The translations under genes and the position numbers were made by a program. A model generated the notes under the pieces. It saw only the letters and a list, made by a program, of their open reading frames with translations, was not told where the DNA came from and ran no database searches. 10,610 nt of DNA from the NCBI GenBank assembly GCA_022567055.1, contig JADFHU010000124.1, forward strand, positions 1 through 10,610, read 5' to 3'. Position 1 is the first letter of the stretch. Every line of letters starts with the position of its first letter. Source of the DNA: Planctomycetota bacterium (GTDB taxonomy: Bacteria; Planctomycetota; Phycisphaerae; Sedimentisphaerales; Anaerobacaceae). Shown piece by piece: positions 1 through 6,606 of the stretch.

Positions 1-154
1 TCATTAGACTCCAGGGACAATATGGTTTGTGGGTTCGAGCACAAGCATTGCCAGATTTGTCCATGTTCAAAATTGAACTACAATTGGAGGCGAAACTACA
101 TTGGAGAATAACAGTCGCATGTAACGTAGGCCAATTGGTGAGAGGAGAACGCCC

Positions 155-430
155 ATGTCAGCTGAACACTCTGCCTTCTTCGAGGCAGTCATCAACGCAG
201 GGGCAATACTTGCTGGATTTTCTGGCACCTTTCTAGTTTTTCGAATTCAGCGAGAGGCGAACTACTATCGACAACCCGCGCTCAGCTTCGAGCATCAAGA
301 TGCTGTCGATGTCTATATCGGCCTGATGCACTTCACCAGTTCTTTCTTGCTCATCATCCTGACTTCCATCTCCTCCATCTTCTTTGGTTACCTCATTCCG
401 CTCTTCGCCCTCGCTGGAACCAGTGGCGGC
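155..430 (+). pseudogene. 5' fragment of a multi-pass membrane protein, truncated
   Basis: The ATG at 155 has a good ribosome site (GAGGAG, 7 nt spacer), so this is a genuine gene start. About 90 residues look authentic: a first hydrophobic helix at residues 11-29 (ending GTFLVF), a charged cytoplasmic-looking loop with QREANYYRQP, and a second long hydrophobic segment at about 57-86. I do not recognise a named family. After about residue 88 hydrophobic character stops and the frame becomes low-complexity, reading antisense through a Gfo/Idh/MocA fragment until a stop at 724. The natural 3' end has therefore been lost and the open frame to 724 is accidental. The original protein was probably longer with more membrane helices (inference). 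The gene may still be translated as a chimera because its start signals are intact. Confidence 0.55.
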
Positions 431-446
431 CTCTTCACCCCCAGGG

Positions 447-634
447 TGGTGGTAGGTGGGATGGTAGGGACGCACGGGGGCGGGGCCCAACCAGAGGTCC
501 CAGTTCAGGTGATTCGGAACAGGAGGACGATGACGCGGAACAATCGTGAACGCAGTGACGGACGCGGCAACGCCGATGAAGTCACGCCTGGTCCATTCTG
601 GTTGGGAGTCAGTCTTCTTGGTCTCGTTTATCAT
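447..634 (-). pseudogene. Gfo/Idh/MocA-family oxidoreductase remnant (Tat signal joined to mid-protein motif)
   Basis: From the ATG at 634 the frame gives a twin-arginine signal (TRRDFIGVAAS, residues 15-25), then IVPRH, and jumps straight to VPNHLNWDLWLGPAP followed by RPYHPTYH. In planctomycete secreted Gfo/Idh/MocA NAD(P)-dependent sugar or inositol dehydrogenase-like proteins the NWDLWLGPAP block lies roughly 150 residues after the signal, so the Rossmann domain with its GxGxxG motif and the EKP motif are missing. Downstream the usual WRGWWDFGTGALGDM block is absent too; the frame runs into the antisense of the neighbouring membrane gene. The remnant thus lacks both cofactor binding and the C-terminal half and should be catalytically dead. 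Family assignment is from the motifs; the deletion size is from family knowledge. Confidence 0.75.
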
Positions 635-713
635 AGATGGCCCCAAGCTTGGTTCAAATCGGGCGTCGTTGCGGCTTTCTTGATCCCCAGGTCGCTGGAT
701 CTCCGAGCGTTCA

Positions 714-1499
714 TCAGAGCGTAGCGGCCTGCAGGCGTTTCAAGTCGCTCAGGTCGGCTTCATGTTCGGCCTGGCTCCCCTGGGTACGGCTCTTCCTGTA
801 CCTCCACTGCCAATGCTCGACATGTCCATCGACAAAGGAAAAATCACAGCCCTGGCTGTGGCGGTCGGCAGGTATATTTGACCAAGTCTCCCCAGGTGCC
901 GGATTCACCGTGAAACTGGCGTCATCAATGAAATCCTCGTGCTCGTCAATGAACACGAATAGCCTAGTCGGCTGGCGAATGGCGGTGGCCCTGTATACCA
1001 CGGGCTGTTCGGCTTGCGGTGCGCCGAGATTGGCATTCATCGAATAACTTCGTGTGCGTTTCATGCCGAACTCCACACCAGCGACCGAGCGAACACGGGT
1101 CTTGTCCGCCGGGCAGCGATAGAGCAGCATGGTGCGGTTGTAGTTGCCCTTGAAGAACGACCCGATTTCAATCCGGGCGGTGTTGGGATCGTGAGGCGCG
1201 CTGGACGCGCCAATCCAGGAGCTTGGCGTGCTGCGCCAAACGCCGCTGATCGGTGCGGCCAAATTGAGAGGCACTTTATCATCCTGGTCATTCACATACA
1301 TCTGCCAACAGAGTTGCAGTTGCCTGAGACGGTTGCTGCAGGTGATGCGGTAGGCTGACGCCCTGGCCTTGCCGAAAGCAGGTATGGCAATGGCCATTAA
1401 AAGGGAAATGACGGAGATGACGACCAGTAGTTCGATGAGTGTGAATGCGCCGCGCCGCTGTCTGCTAATCCGGTTTTCTTTCACCGCGTTTGAGGACAT
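714..1499 (-). CDS. Type IV prepilin-like protein with H-X9-DG motif
   Basis: The 261-residue product has a short basic leader and the class III signal (RRGAFTLIELLVV, residues 15-27; predicted prepilin-peptidase site after Gly17), with a hydrophobic helix to about residue 42, as in type II secretion pseudopilins and planctomycete DUF1559-like proteins. The C-terminal half carries an exact H-X9-DG motif (His214, Asp224, Gly225, then HVEHW), typical of the large PVC-phylum family. It should be inserted in the inner membrane, be processed by PilD, and face the periplasm or form a pilus-like fibre; its partner is unknown. The start at 1499 is supported by GAGGAG 5 nt upstream, which itself overlaps the stop codon of the FecR-like gene (9-nt gap). 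It is the last gene of the sigma/FecR operon. Confidence 0.88.
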   Translation of the reverse strand: MSSNAVKENRISRQRRGAFTLIELLVVISVISLLMAIAIPAFGKARASAYRITCSNRLRQLQLCWQMYVNDQDDKVPLNLAAPISGVWRSTPSSWIGASSAPHDPNTARIEIGSFFKGNYNRTMLLYRCPADKTRVRSVAGVEFGMKRTRSYSMNANLGAPQAEQPVVYRATAIRQPTRLFVFIDEHEDFIDDASFTVNPAPGETWSNIPADRHSQGCDFSFVDGHVEHWQWRYRKSRTQGSQAEHEADLSDLKRLQAATL

Positions 1500-1508
1500 A
1501 TTGACTCC

Positions 1509-2852
1509 TCATCTGGGCTCTGTCGGTATCAATTCGGCCTCGATGATTTCCAGCCCGGCCTGTTCGCCCAGCGTATGACACCAAAAGGACTCGACAACCA
1601 GATCGAAGGGAGCCTGCGGCAGAGAGTCTTTCATCTTGTTGAGTGAGGGATCGAGCTGAAAGTCATGCAGGGGCAGCATGACTTCAAATGCTTGTCCGCT
1701 GGGAAACTCGACAGCGGGTCGGATGGTCTGAAAGCGACCCGCGAATTCTCCGCCTGCGTGCCTGACCGTTACACCAAAGTACACCTTGTGGGTCGACGCA
1801 ATCTGGCCGCGGACTCTGAAACGGGAGGCGGGCTGAAGTATGACGGGCGGCTTATCACCACGGGAAACCCCAAATGTCGCCGTGTAGATTGTCGTCCCCT
1901 GGGGTGTGGTATATGGGATTGCCCTGAGTTTCGCGTCTCGGCCGTTCGTCTTGGGCGACCACTTCCCTTGCGCTCCGTCAGGCCCGAGATGCAGTTGACT
2001 GATCCACTGGTTCACCGAATCGGGAACCCGTACCGGCAGCATTTCGCGATCGGCAGCCGCGATGACACGGTGTTGGGCCGACACGTCGACGGTACTGCCG
2101 TCGCTGAGTCGCTTCACCCGTACTTTCCCTTCGCTGACGTTCAACATCGTAGCGGAAAGTCCTGCCTCGACCTCGAACCGCGTCCCCAGGACCTCGAGTA
2201 TGGCGGATCGAGTGTAGATGACCATCGGCTTGCCCGCCGCTTGAGGCTTCACATTGCCAGACACGCTGCCCTCTTTGAGATACAGCTTCTTCTGCCCATG
2301 ATCCGAGAAGGTAAGGGTCGAATTTCCGGAAATCGTGACAGTCGAACCGTCGTTGAACTCCAATTTGAACCACGAGCCAGGCACCATTCCTTCCAGGGTT
2401 CCTCCCGGCAGTCCGGTCCCCACGTTGAGGTCGTGAGAGACCCGACCCCCGTCACCCGTCCATTGCAGGGGTCCACTCAATCCGGTGATCTTCGCGATGT
2501 GCCGCTCAACACTCGGCGACTGATAGTACACGCTGGCAATTAACGCCACGACTGCCGCCGCTGCCACCACCCAAGGCCATCTGGCCGAATCGGTGCGTGC
2601 TCCTGCGATGACGCCCGTCGTCTCGGGCCGATCGCCCCCCCAGTCCCGTCTTGCTTGCATTGCGCCCCGTCGACGTTCTTCGACTCGTTCCACATCCGCG
2701 ACCGTGACCGCATGCTCCGCAACGTCGCGCAGAAACGCCCTTGCCTCAGGTTTTTGACGAAGCAATGCGGATACCTGGGCTTCTTCCTCCGGAAGCAGGT
2801 TTCCGTCCAGGTAGCGCAACAGGAGTTTTTGGTAGGATTCAGCCTCTTTCAT
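1509..2852 (-). CDS. FecR-domain transmembrane protein, probable anti-sigma factor
   Basis: Starting at the ATG at 2852 (GGAGG 10 nt upstream; the ATG overlaps the sigma stop as ATGA) the product has 447 residues. Residues 1-60 form an acidic/basic helical region (LLLRYLDGNLLPEEE) like the cytoplasmic anti-sigma part of planctomycete FecR proteins. A single membrane helix lies at about 93-110 (WPWVVAAAAVVALIASVYY). A FecR domain follows at about 140-262, with FNDGSTVTI and the signature TRSAILEVLGTRFEVEA...NVSEGKVRVKR at about 214-247. The last ~150 residues are beta-rich and match no domain I can name; in related proteins this position holds a LamG or carbohydrate-binding-like jelly roll. 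Likely role: sequester the adjacent ECF sigma factor and respond to an envelope signal. A longer frame opens at 2894 but lacks the strong ribosome site. Confidence 0.87.
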   Translation of the reverse strand: MKEAESYQKLLLRYLDGNLLPEEEAQVSALLRQKPEARAFLRDVAEHAVTVADVERVEERRRGAMQARRDWGGDRPETTGVIAGARTDSARWPWVVAAAAVVALIASVYYQSPSVERHIAKITGLSGPLQWTGDGGRVSHDLNVGTGLPGGTLEGMVPGSWFKLEFNDGSTVTISGNSTLTFSDHGQKKLYLKEGSVSGNVKPQAAGKPMVIYTRSAILEVLGTRFEVEAGLSATMLNVSEGKVRVKRLSDGSTVDVSAQHRVIAAADREMLPVRVPDSVNQWISQLHLGPDGAQGKWSPKTNGRDAKLRAIPYTTPQGTTIYTATFGVSRGDKPPVILQPASRFRVRGQIASTHKVYFGVTVRHAGGEFAGRFQTIRPAVEFPSGQAFEVMLPLHDFQLDPSLNKMKDSLPQAPFDLVVESFWCHTLGEQAGLEIIEAELIPTEPR

Positions 2853-3379
2853 AGCTCTGTCGCCTCCGATTCGTTCAGCCGAAGTTCGATGCACTCCTTG
2901 AGACCCTCGTGCAGGCGGGACAAACGCTTATAGACCGCATTGATGCCCATTTCGAGTTTCTGCGCGACCTCGCCACAACTGTGGCCCTCGAAGTATCGCA
3001 GTCGCAGCAGGCGACTCGACTTCTCCGACAGTGATCTGAGACAGGCGTGCAGGGCTTCCGTTCGTACCTCGCCGTGGCGTGCGGTTTCGCCCAGCCAATC
3101 CTGTTCCAGCAGCCCCAGGACTTCCCCGTCCAGGCCGGTCAGCTCCCTTCGATGCCGCCGCAACCAGTCGATCCCCTCGCGACGCGCCGTGATGTAGGCC
3201 CATGACAGCACGGCACCTTCCGCCTCGAAACGAACCTCTTTCGTCAAGGCCTTGAGCACAACGTTCTGAAATATGTCCTCCGCGGCATGGGCATCCCGTA
3301 CCACCACCCACGCAGCCGCCGAAATGCGGTCACGCGATGCCATCAGGGTCCGAAGAATGTCCTGTTCTGAGAGTGTCAT
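2849..3379 (-). CDS. ECF-type sigma-70 family RNA polymerase sigma factor
   Basis: The 176-residue protein has the two-domain ECF layout. Region 2 spans about residues 15-80: AAEDIFQNVVLKAL (core binding and -10 melting) and LSWAYITARREGIDWLRRHRRE, the equivalent of the conserved W.xxIAxNxxxDxxRR segment. Region 4 spans about 110-165: LRSLSEKSSRLLRLRYFEGHS, then EVAQKLEMGINAVYKRLSRL, the helix-turn-helix that reads the -35 box. It belongs to the PVC 'Rhodopirellula/Verrucomicrobium' type of sigma factor by general appearance. Its stop overlaps the FecR start (ATGA), implying translational coupling and a matched sigma/anti-sigma pair. The start at 3379 has no clear Shine-Dalgarno, so a slightly different start is possible. 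The hairpin just upstream (3394-3415) may affect its expression. Confidence 0.92.
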   Translation of the reverse strand: MTLSEQDILRTLMASRDRISAAAWVVVRDAHAAEDIFQNVVLKALTKEVRFEAEGAVLSWAYITARREGIDWLRRHRRELTGLDGEVLGLLEQDWLGETARHGEVRTEALHACLRSLSEKSSRLLRLRYFEGHSCGEVAQKLEMGINAVYKRLSRLHEGLKECIELRLNESEATEL

Positions 3380-3393
3380 GATAGGCTCTGTCT

Positions 3394-3415
3394 AAAAACT
3401 CGATCTGGCTTCGAG
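3394..3415 (-). terminator. Small hairpin with T-tract just upstream of the sigma gene
   Basis: On the minus strand CTCGA and TCGAG form a perfect 5-bp stem around a 7-nt loop, followed directly by TTTTT. It ends 15 nt before the sigma start codon, so it is either a weak intrinsic terminator for transcripts arriving from the PQQ operon or an attenuator in the sigma leader. The stem is short, so the call is tentative. Confidence 0.3.
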
Positions 3416-3548
3416 CGGCCCTTTTTTCGCCTGGCTGCATCCGACTCCATCGACGATACAATCAATATGCCTGCTTCGCCGTCTTTGCCGGGCAAAAGAA
3501 TTGCTCGCTCTCGGGCCGACGACGAAGTTTTAAGAAAGAGCCTGGTAG

Positions 3549-3580
3549 TAAAACGGCTGCCGGGCAGGAATGCTGACAGC
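3549..3580 (-). terminator. Possible intrinsic terminator of the PQQ operon
   Basis: On the minus strand GCTGTC (3580-3575) can pair with GGCAGC (3561-3556; one G-T pair), loop 13 nt, and the stem is followed by CGTTTTA. It begins at the last base of the stop codon of the 110-aa ORF, the expected place for a rho-independent terminator, but the T-tract is only four bases. Confidence 0.3.
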
Positions 3581-3912
3581 TATTTAGAGAAAGTGTCTGG
3601 TACTCTTGCGATCAGACCTCCATTCTTCGCTTTCTTGAAGTTTATTTCGAACCTCGGATCATACGAAAGCTCGCCGTTTTCCAATCCATGCACAGCTACC
3701 TTCATGGTGGTGTCATTGACCTTTGTATAGGTGATTCCCACGTCCGTCGCCTCGCCATACTCGTTCGTCATCTTGGTCTTCGCAATCGCTTTACTACCTT
3801 GGGCTTCCCTTGTGCTCTGGGTTGCCCGACCCCGGCTGTCCACGCTGAATTGTCGCACTTGCTGGTCGTCAGCGACAAAGTAATTCATGCCTTGCGACAG
3901 GCCATCACCCAT
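3580..3912 (-). CDS. Hypothetical 110-aa beta-rich protein, possibly a C-terminal domain remnant
   Basis: The ATG at 3912 overlaps the end of the PQQ gene by 8 bp, with AGGA 4 nt upstream, so translational coupling is plausible. The frame has a TAG two codons before this ATG, so it cannot be an uninterrupted extension of something longer. There is no signal peptide, membrane helix or cysteine. The sequence alternates short predicted strands: QQVRQFSVDSRGR, then VGITYTKVNDTTMKVAVHG, then FEINFKKAKNGG. The 'YTKVNDTTMKVAVHG' stretch resembles the last strands of lipocalin-like or SgcJ/DUF1579-type barrels common in planctomycetes. That similarity is a guess from pattern, and the missing N-terminal strands suggest either a small stand-alone protein or a truncated copy. 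Last gene of its operon. Confidence 0.5.
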   Translation of the reverse strand: MGDGLSQGMNYFVADDQQVRQFSVDSRGRATQSTREAQGSKAIAKTKMTNEYGEATDVGITYTKVNDTTMKVAVHGLENGELSYDPRFEINFKKAKNGGLIARVPDTFSK

Positions 3913-5263
3913 CCTGTCCTATCCGATACAGCTTCGTTAAGGTGCGGATGATGATACTGCCTCGGAGCGCAGCGGGCGTTGCCATACACATTTCATTTAG
4001 AGGACTTCTTCCCAACACCTCGAACTCGGGTCCTGCCCGCACAACAAAGGTATCGCCGTCTTCACTCAGAAAGAAGAGTTTACCGTCGTTGGCCCACGGC
4101 GATGCTGTAAAGGCCCTTGCGCCCTTGGCCAACTGTTGTTTTTCGTAGACCCTATTTCCAGTGCGCCCGTCATAGCAGCTCACCGTGCCCCGGTCGTAAA
4201 GGACGTATAGATATTCCCCATAGGCGATCGGTGAAGGATTGTAGGGTCCGCCGAACTTGTGATACCAAGCGATATGGCCGCCTTTGTCTTGCTCGCTTTT
4301 CGGAGTGATATCCCCTGAAGCACCGGGACGAATGGCATAGAGGGGCCTGTTCTTTCTATCGCCCACATACCCGCTGCAGATATAGAGTAAGCCGTTCTCT
4401 TCCACCGGCGTAGGGATAGCAATTGCGGACATCGGCCCAAGTTCCCACAGCAATCTACCGTTCAGGTCGTAAGATCTGTTTTTGCCCGTGCCGCACGTCA
4501 CCAGTTCAGTGCGCTTTTCGTTTTGCCATATATAGGGCGTTACCCAGTTGCTCTTCTCTTCACGGTCGACACGAAAGACCTCTTTGCCCGTTTTCTTGTC
4601 CAGGGCAAGCAGATACGACTTTTCGTCGTTGTCATTCACAATGAACAGTCGATCTTCGTGAAGCACCGGCGATGCGGAGGTACCCCAGTGATTACGCATT
4701 TTGGCAGAATCGACACTCTTGCGCCAAAGCTCTTGGCCATCCAGGTCAAAGCAGAACACGCCAACATTGCCAAAATAGAAATACACCCGCTCGCCGTCGG
4801 TCACCGGAGTCTCTGAGGCGTAGGTATTCTTGATATGCACCGGCTGGGCGGGCTTGCCTTCGTGAACGGTCTTCTGCCACATAGTCTTTCCCGTGCGCCA
4901 GTCGAAGCAGTACACTATCCAGTGATGGACCGCCGATGAGGCTTTGTTTCTGTCGCCACCGAAATAAAGTCCCTTCCTGGCCTCCTCCACGGTGCCTTCA
5001 CTCGCAACCGTAGTCAGAAATATCTTCTCCCCCCAAACAACCGGACTGGACCAGCCCCGGCCAAGAATATCAACCTTCCACACGACATTTTCAGTCGTAC
5101 TCCACGAGACAGGTAAAACCTTGTCTTCGACCACCCCACACGACGCGCCCCTCAGGCATGGCCAGTTCACTTCGGCAAATGAAGCTTGAAGCATTAGGCC
5201 ACACAGAACAATCGTGCAGACGATTCTTCGGTTCATGTGTGTGTCAAGCGCCATGCGATTCAT
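3905..5263 (-). CDS. Secreted PQQ-binding-like beta-propeller repeat protein
   Basis: The 452-residue protein (or 443 from the internal ATG at 5236) carries a Sec signal: MNRRIVCTIVLCGLMLQASFA. The mature start NWPCLRGASCG matches the 'NWPxFRGxxGxG' opening of planctomycete PQQ-like/BamB-like propellers. Repeated blades follow, each with a DW/DxxTGK-type turn: CFDWRTGKTMWQK, LALDKKTGKEVFRVD, DLNGRLLWELG, CYDGRTGNRVYEK. These are WD40-like eight-bladed propellers exported to the periplasm or outer membrane; they usually scaffold or bind partners and need not bind PQQ. I see no catalytic residues. The start at 5263 lies 18 nt after the previous gene; its GAGGG is 15 nt away, so 5236 is a reasonable alternative. 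Full length for the family. Third gene of an operon with a prepilin and a membrane protein. Confidence 0.9.
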   Translation of the reverse strand: MNRMALDTHMNRRIVCTIVLCGLMLQASFAEVNWPCLRGASCGVVEDKVLPVSWSTTENVVWKVDILGRGWSSPVVWGEKIFLTTVASEGTVEEARKGLYFGGDRNKASSAVHHWIVYCFDWRTGKTMWQKTVHEGKPAQPVHIKNTYASETPVTDGERVYFYFGNVGVFCFDLDGQELWRKSVDSAKMRNHWGTSASPVLHEDRLFIVNDNDEKSYLLALDKKTGKEVFRVDREEKSNWVTPYIWQNEKRTELVTCGTGKNRSYDLNGRLLWELGPMSAIAIPTPVEENGLLYICSGYVGDRKNRPLYAIRPGASGDITPKSEQDKGGHIAWYHKFGGPYNPSPIAYGEYLYVLYDRGTVSCYDGRTGNRVYEKQQLAKGARAFTASPWANDGKLFFLSEDGDTFVVRAGPEFEVLGRSPLNEMCMATPAALRGSIIIRTLTKLYRIGQDG

Positions 5264-5281
5264 TATCTTTCATTTACGCCC

Positions 5282-5845
5282 TCACGGCAAGTTAATGCCA
5301 CGCTCCTGCATACGCTGCGTTATGGCCTCTTTGAGTTCGAGGATGTGAGCCCGATCTTCGGGATTCGTTTTTTCCGACCAGGCACGGATGCCTTCCGTTG
5401 CGGGTGTCTTTCCAGCAGCACGGGCCTTGGCGGTATTGACACTGCCGCCTTTGGCTCCGGACCCCGACCTTGACGCGGCACCCGAACTCTTTTGTCCTGT
5501 GCCCTGTTGCTTTTGTCCAGCGGCTCGGACATATTCATCTATTCTCTCGTCCAGGAATCTGATCTTCTGATTCGGCGGCAACTTGACATAGATCTTGGCC
5601 TGTTCGATAAAGTCCTGTTGCTGTTGTTGTTTGTAGGGACCGTAGGCTCGTTTTTTTGCAGCACTCTGGTCTTTTTCACTCATTTTTTGAAAGGCATCGG
5701 ATTTGAAGTATTCCTTGATCTCCTCGGGGCTCTTTCCGGTGAAGTCCGGGCCCTTATCGCCACGAAGGGCTATCGCCGAAACCACCGAGATGAGAATAAT
5801 ACCCGCTACTACCGATGAAACCGTGATCATGTTTTTCTTTACCAT
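5282..5845 (-). CDS. Single-pass membrane protein with charged periplasmic domain, unknown function
   Basis: The ATG at 5845 is preceded by AGGAG at an 8-nt spacer; this signal overlaps the stop of the upstream prepilin gene (11-nt gap). The 187 residues contain one N-terminal helix (about 7-27: TVSSVVAGIILISVVSAIAL) that works as a signal anchor. A helical charged region follows (IKEYFKSDAFQKMSEKDQSA), then a five-glutamine run near 72-77. Next is a block 'YVKLPPNQKIRFLDERIDEY' that resembles the 'LPPEQRxxFLDxxID' helices often seen in small planctomycete exported proteins. A Gly/Ser/Gln linker occupies about 110-140, with a final helix at about 148-185. No known domain recognised. Its place between a prepilin and a propeller suggests a structural or assembly partner of those proteins (inference). 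Confidence 0.8.
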   Translation of the reverse strand: MVKKNMITVSSVVAGIILISVVSAIALRGDKGPDFTGKSPEEIKEYFKSDAFQKMSEKDQSAAKKRAYGPYKQQQQQDFIEQAKIYVKLPPNQKIRFLDERIDEYVRAAGQKQQGTGQKSSGAASRSGSGAKGGSVNTAKARAAGKTPATEGIRAWSEKTNPEDRAHILELKEAITQRMQERGINLP

Positions 5846-5856
5846 TCCTAATTCTC

Positions 5857-6426
5857 CTATTCTACGGTCCGATCGCCGACATGTCCGTCTGCATAGAGAT
5901 AGTTTACAGAGCCCTTTCTCCCTAGCTTGCCGTGAAAGTTCGTATAGTCGTAGAGCACCTGGACTTCTCGTTCATGCACCCTTTCTTTGTTGAAAATGAC
6001 CCTACCTGTTAGATAACCCACACCCACGCGCTTACCGCCTATTTCTTGCCAGTACTCATAACTCGATCCCTCGGTCTCGTCATAGCGTTGTGTACGCCCT
6101 TTACGACGATGGCCGTCGTCGGCTGGGCACCGCAGGGCTTCTGCATCCTTGATAAAGGGTAGGATAAAATCGGAAATCGGTGGTTTGTCATTCAGGTTGG
6201 CGGACGGCAATCGGGCCGCCGGAGGCATGATGTGGTTGTTGTCGTCCAGATACATCCTGAAGGCAAACGCGGCCGAACGAAGATGCGACCGACAGACCGT
6301 TCGTTTGGCCATTGCCCTAGCTTTACCCAAGCTGGGAACCAGTATGCCAGTCAGGACGGCAATAATGCCGATCACGACCAGCAGCTCGACCAAGGTGAAT
6401 CCTCTTTGTCCAACAGATCTAGTCAT
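5857..6426 (-). CDS. Type IV prepilin-like protein (H-X-DG family)
   Basis: From the ATG at 6426 (GGGGGG 5-6 nt upstream) the product has 189 residues and a textbook prepilin leader: MTRSVGQRG, then FTLVELLVVIGIIAVL, with cleavage after Gly9 and Glu at mature +5. A hydrophobic helix to about residue 30 is followed by the pseudopilin-type amphipathic helix (ARAMAKRTVCRSHLRSAAFAF). Paired cysteines occur in the globular part (TVCRSHL, LRCPADDG). The C-terminus ends YLYADGHVGDRTVE, the DG part of the H-X9-DG motif; the nearest upstream His (NFHGK) gives a 14-residue spacing, so the motif is a variant. An upstream in-frame ATG at 6477 would add a 17-residue tail before the leader and is less likely. 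First gene of the four-gene operon. Confidence 0.88.
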   Translation of the reverse strand: MTRSVGQRGFTLVELLVVIGIIAVLTGILVPSLGKARAMAKRTVCRSHLRSAAFAFRMYLDDNNHIMPPAARLPSANLNDKPPISDFILPFIKDAEALRCPADDGHRRKGRTQRYDETEGSSYEYWQEIGGKRVGVGYLTGRVIFNKERVHEREVQVLYDYTNFHGKLGRKGSVNYLYADGHVGDRTVE

Positions 6427-6437
6427 AGGTACCCCCC

Positions 6438-6479
6438 CCTTGCCGTTCTCAGGGCCACGCAGAATCCCGGTAGGCAAGG
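6438..6479 (-). promoter_or_regulatory. Inverted repeat abutting the prepilin ribosome site
   Basis: On the minus strand CCTTGCC (6479-6473) and GGCAAGG (6444-6438) are perfect 7-bp complements 28 nt apart. The second arm runs straight into the G-tract used as Shine-Dalgarno for the prepilin at 6426. Just upstream lies a run of seven T (6486-6480). Folding would hold the edge of the ribosome site in a stem, a possible translational control. Confidence 0.35.
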
Positions 6480-6541
6480 AAAAAACGTCTTTAGCCTCTC
6501 CTCAGAGACAACATCGGCACGATTCTTTCTCAATAAATGCT

Positions 6542-6584
6542 CAAGAACCTGGTCACAGGTGACACCGGGTTCTTGGCCGGTGTC
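6542..6584 (-). promoter_or_regulatory. Nested inverted repeats, possible pseudoknot or terminator in the operon leader
   Basis: Read on the minus strand, GACACCGG and CCGGTGTC form a perfect 8-bp stem with an 8-nt loop (CCAAGAAC). The loop's CAAGAAC is perfectly complementary to GTTCTTG, 12 nt downstream of the stem. The two helices can form an H-type pseudoknot or act as alternatives; a smaller GTCAC/GTGAC palindrome lies between. It sits in the 180-nt gap between the repeat-protein gene and the prepilin. There is no T-run directly after it, so a simple terminator is less likely. Confidence 0.4.
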
Positions 6585-6606
6585 CGATCGTCGACGAATC
6601 TGCACT

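Noticed and set aside
233..724. Treating the 189-aa plus-strand and 137-aa minus-strand frames as two full genes
   Set aside because: They are antisense to each other and each is recognisable only in its own N-terminal part; the rest is the complement of the other.
1665..2543. 292-aa open frame on the plus strand
   Set aside because: It lies antisense to the well-supported FecR-like gene, lacks a ribosome site and shows no domain; it is a shadow of high-GC coding sequence.
4523..4816. Plus-strand frames inside the PQQ propeller gene
   Set aside because: Antisense to a clear full-length propeller with signal peptide; no ribosome sites or domains.
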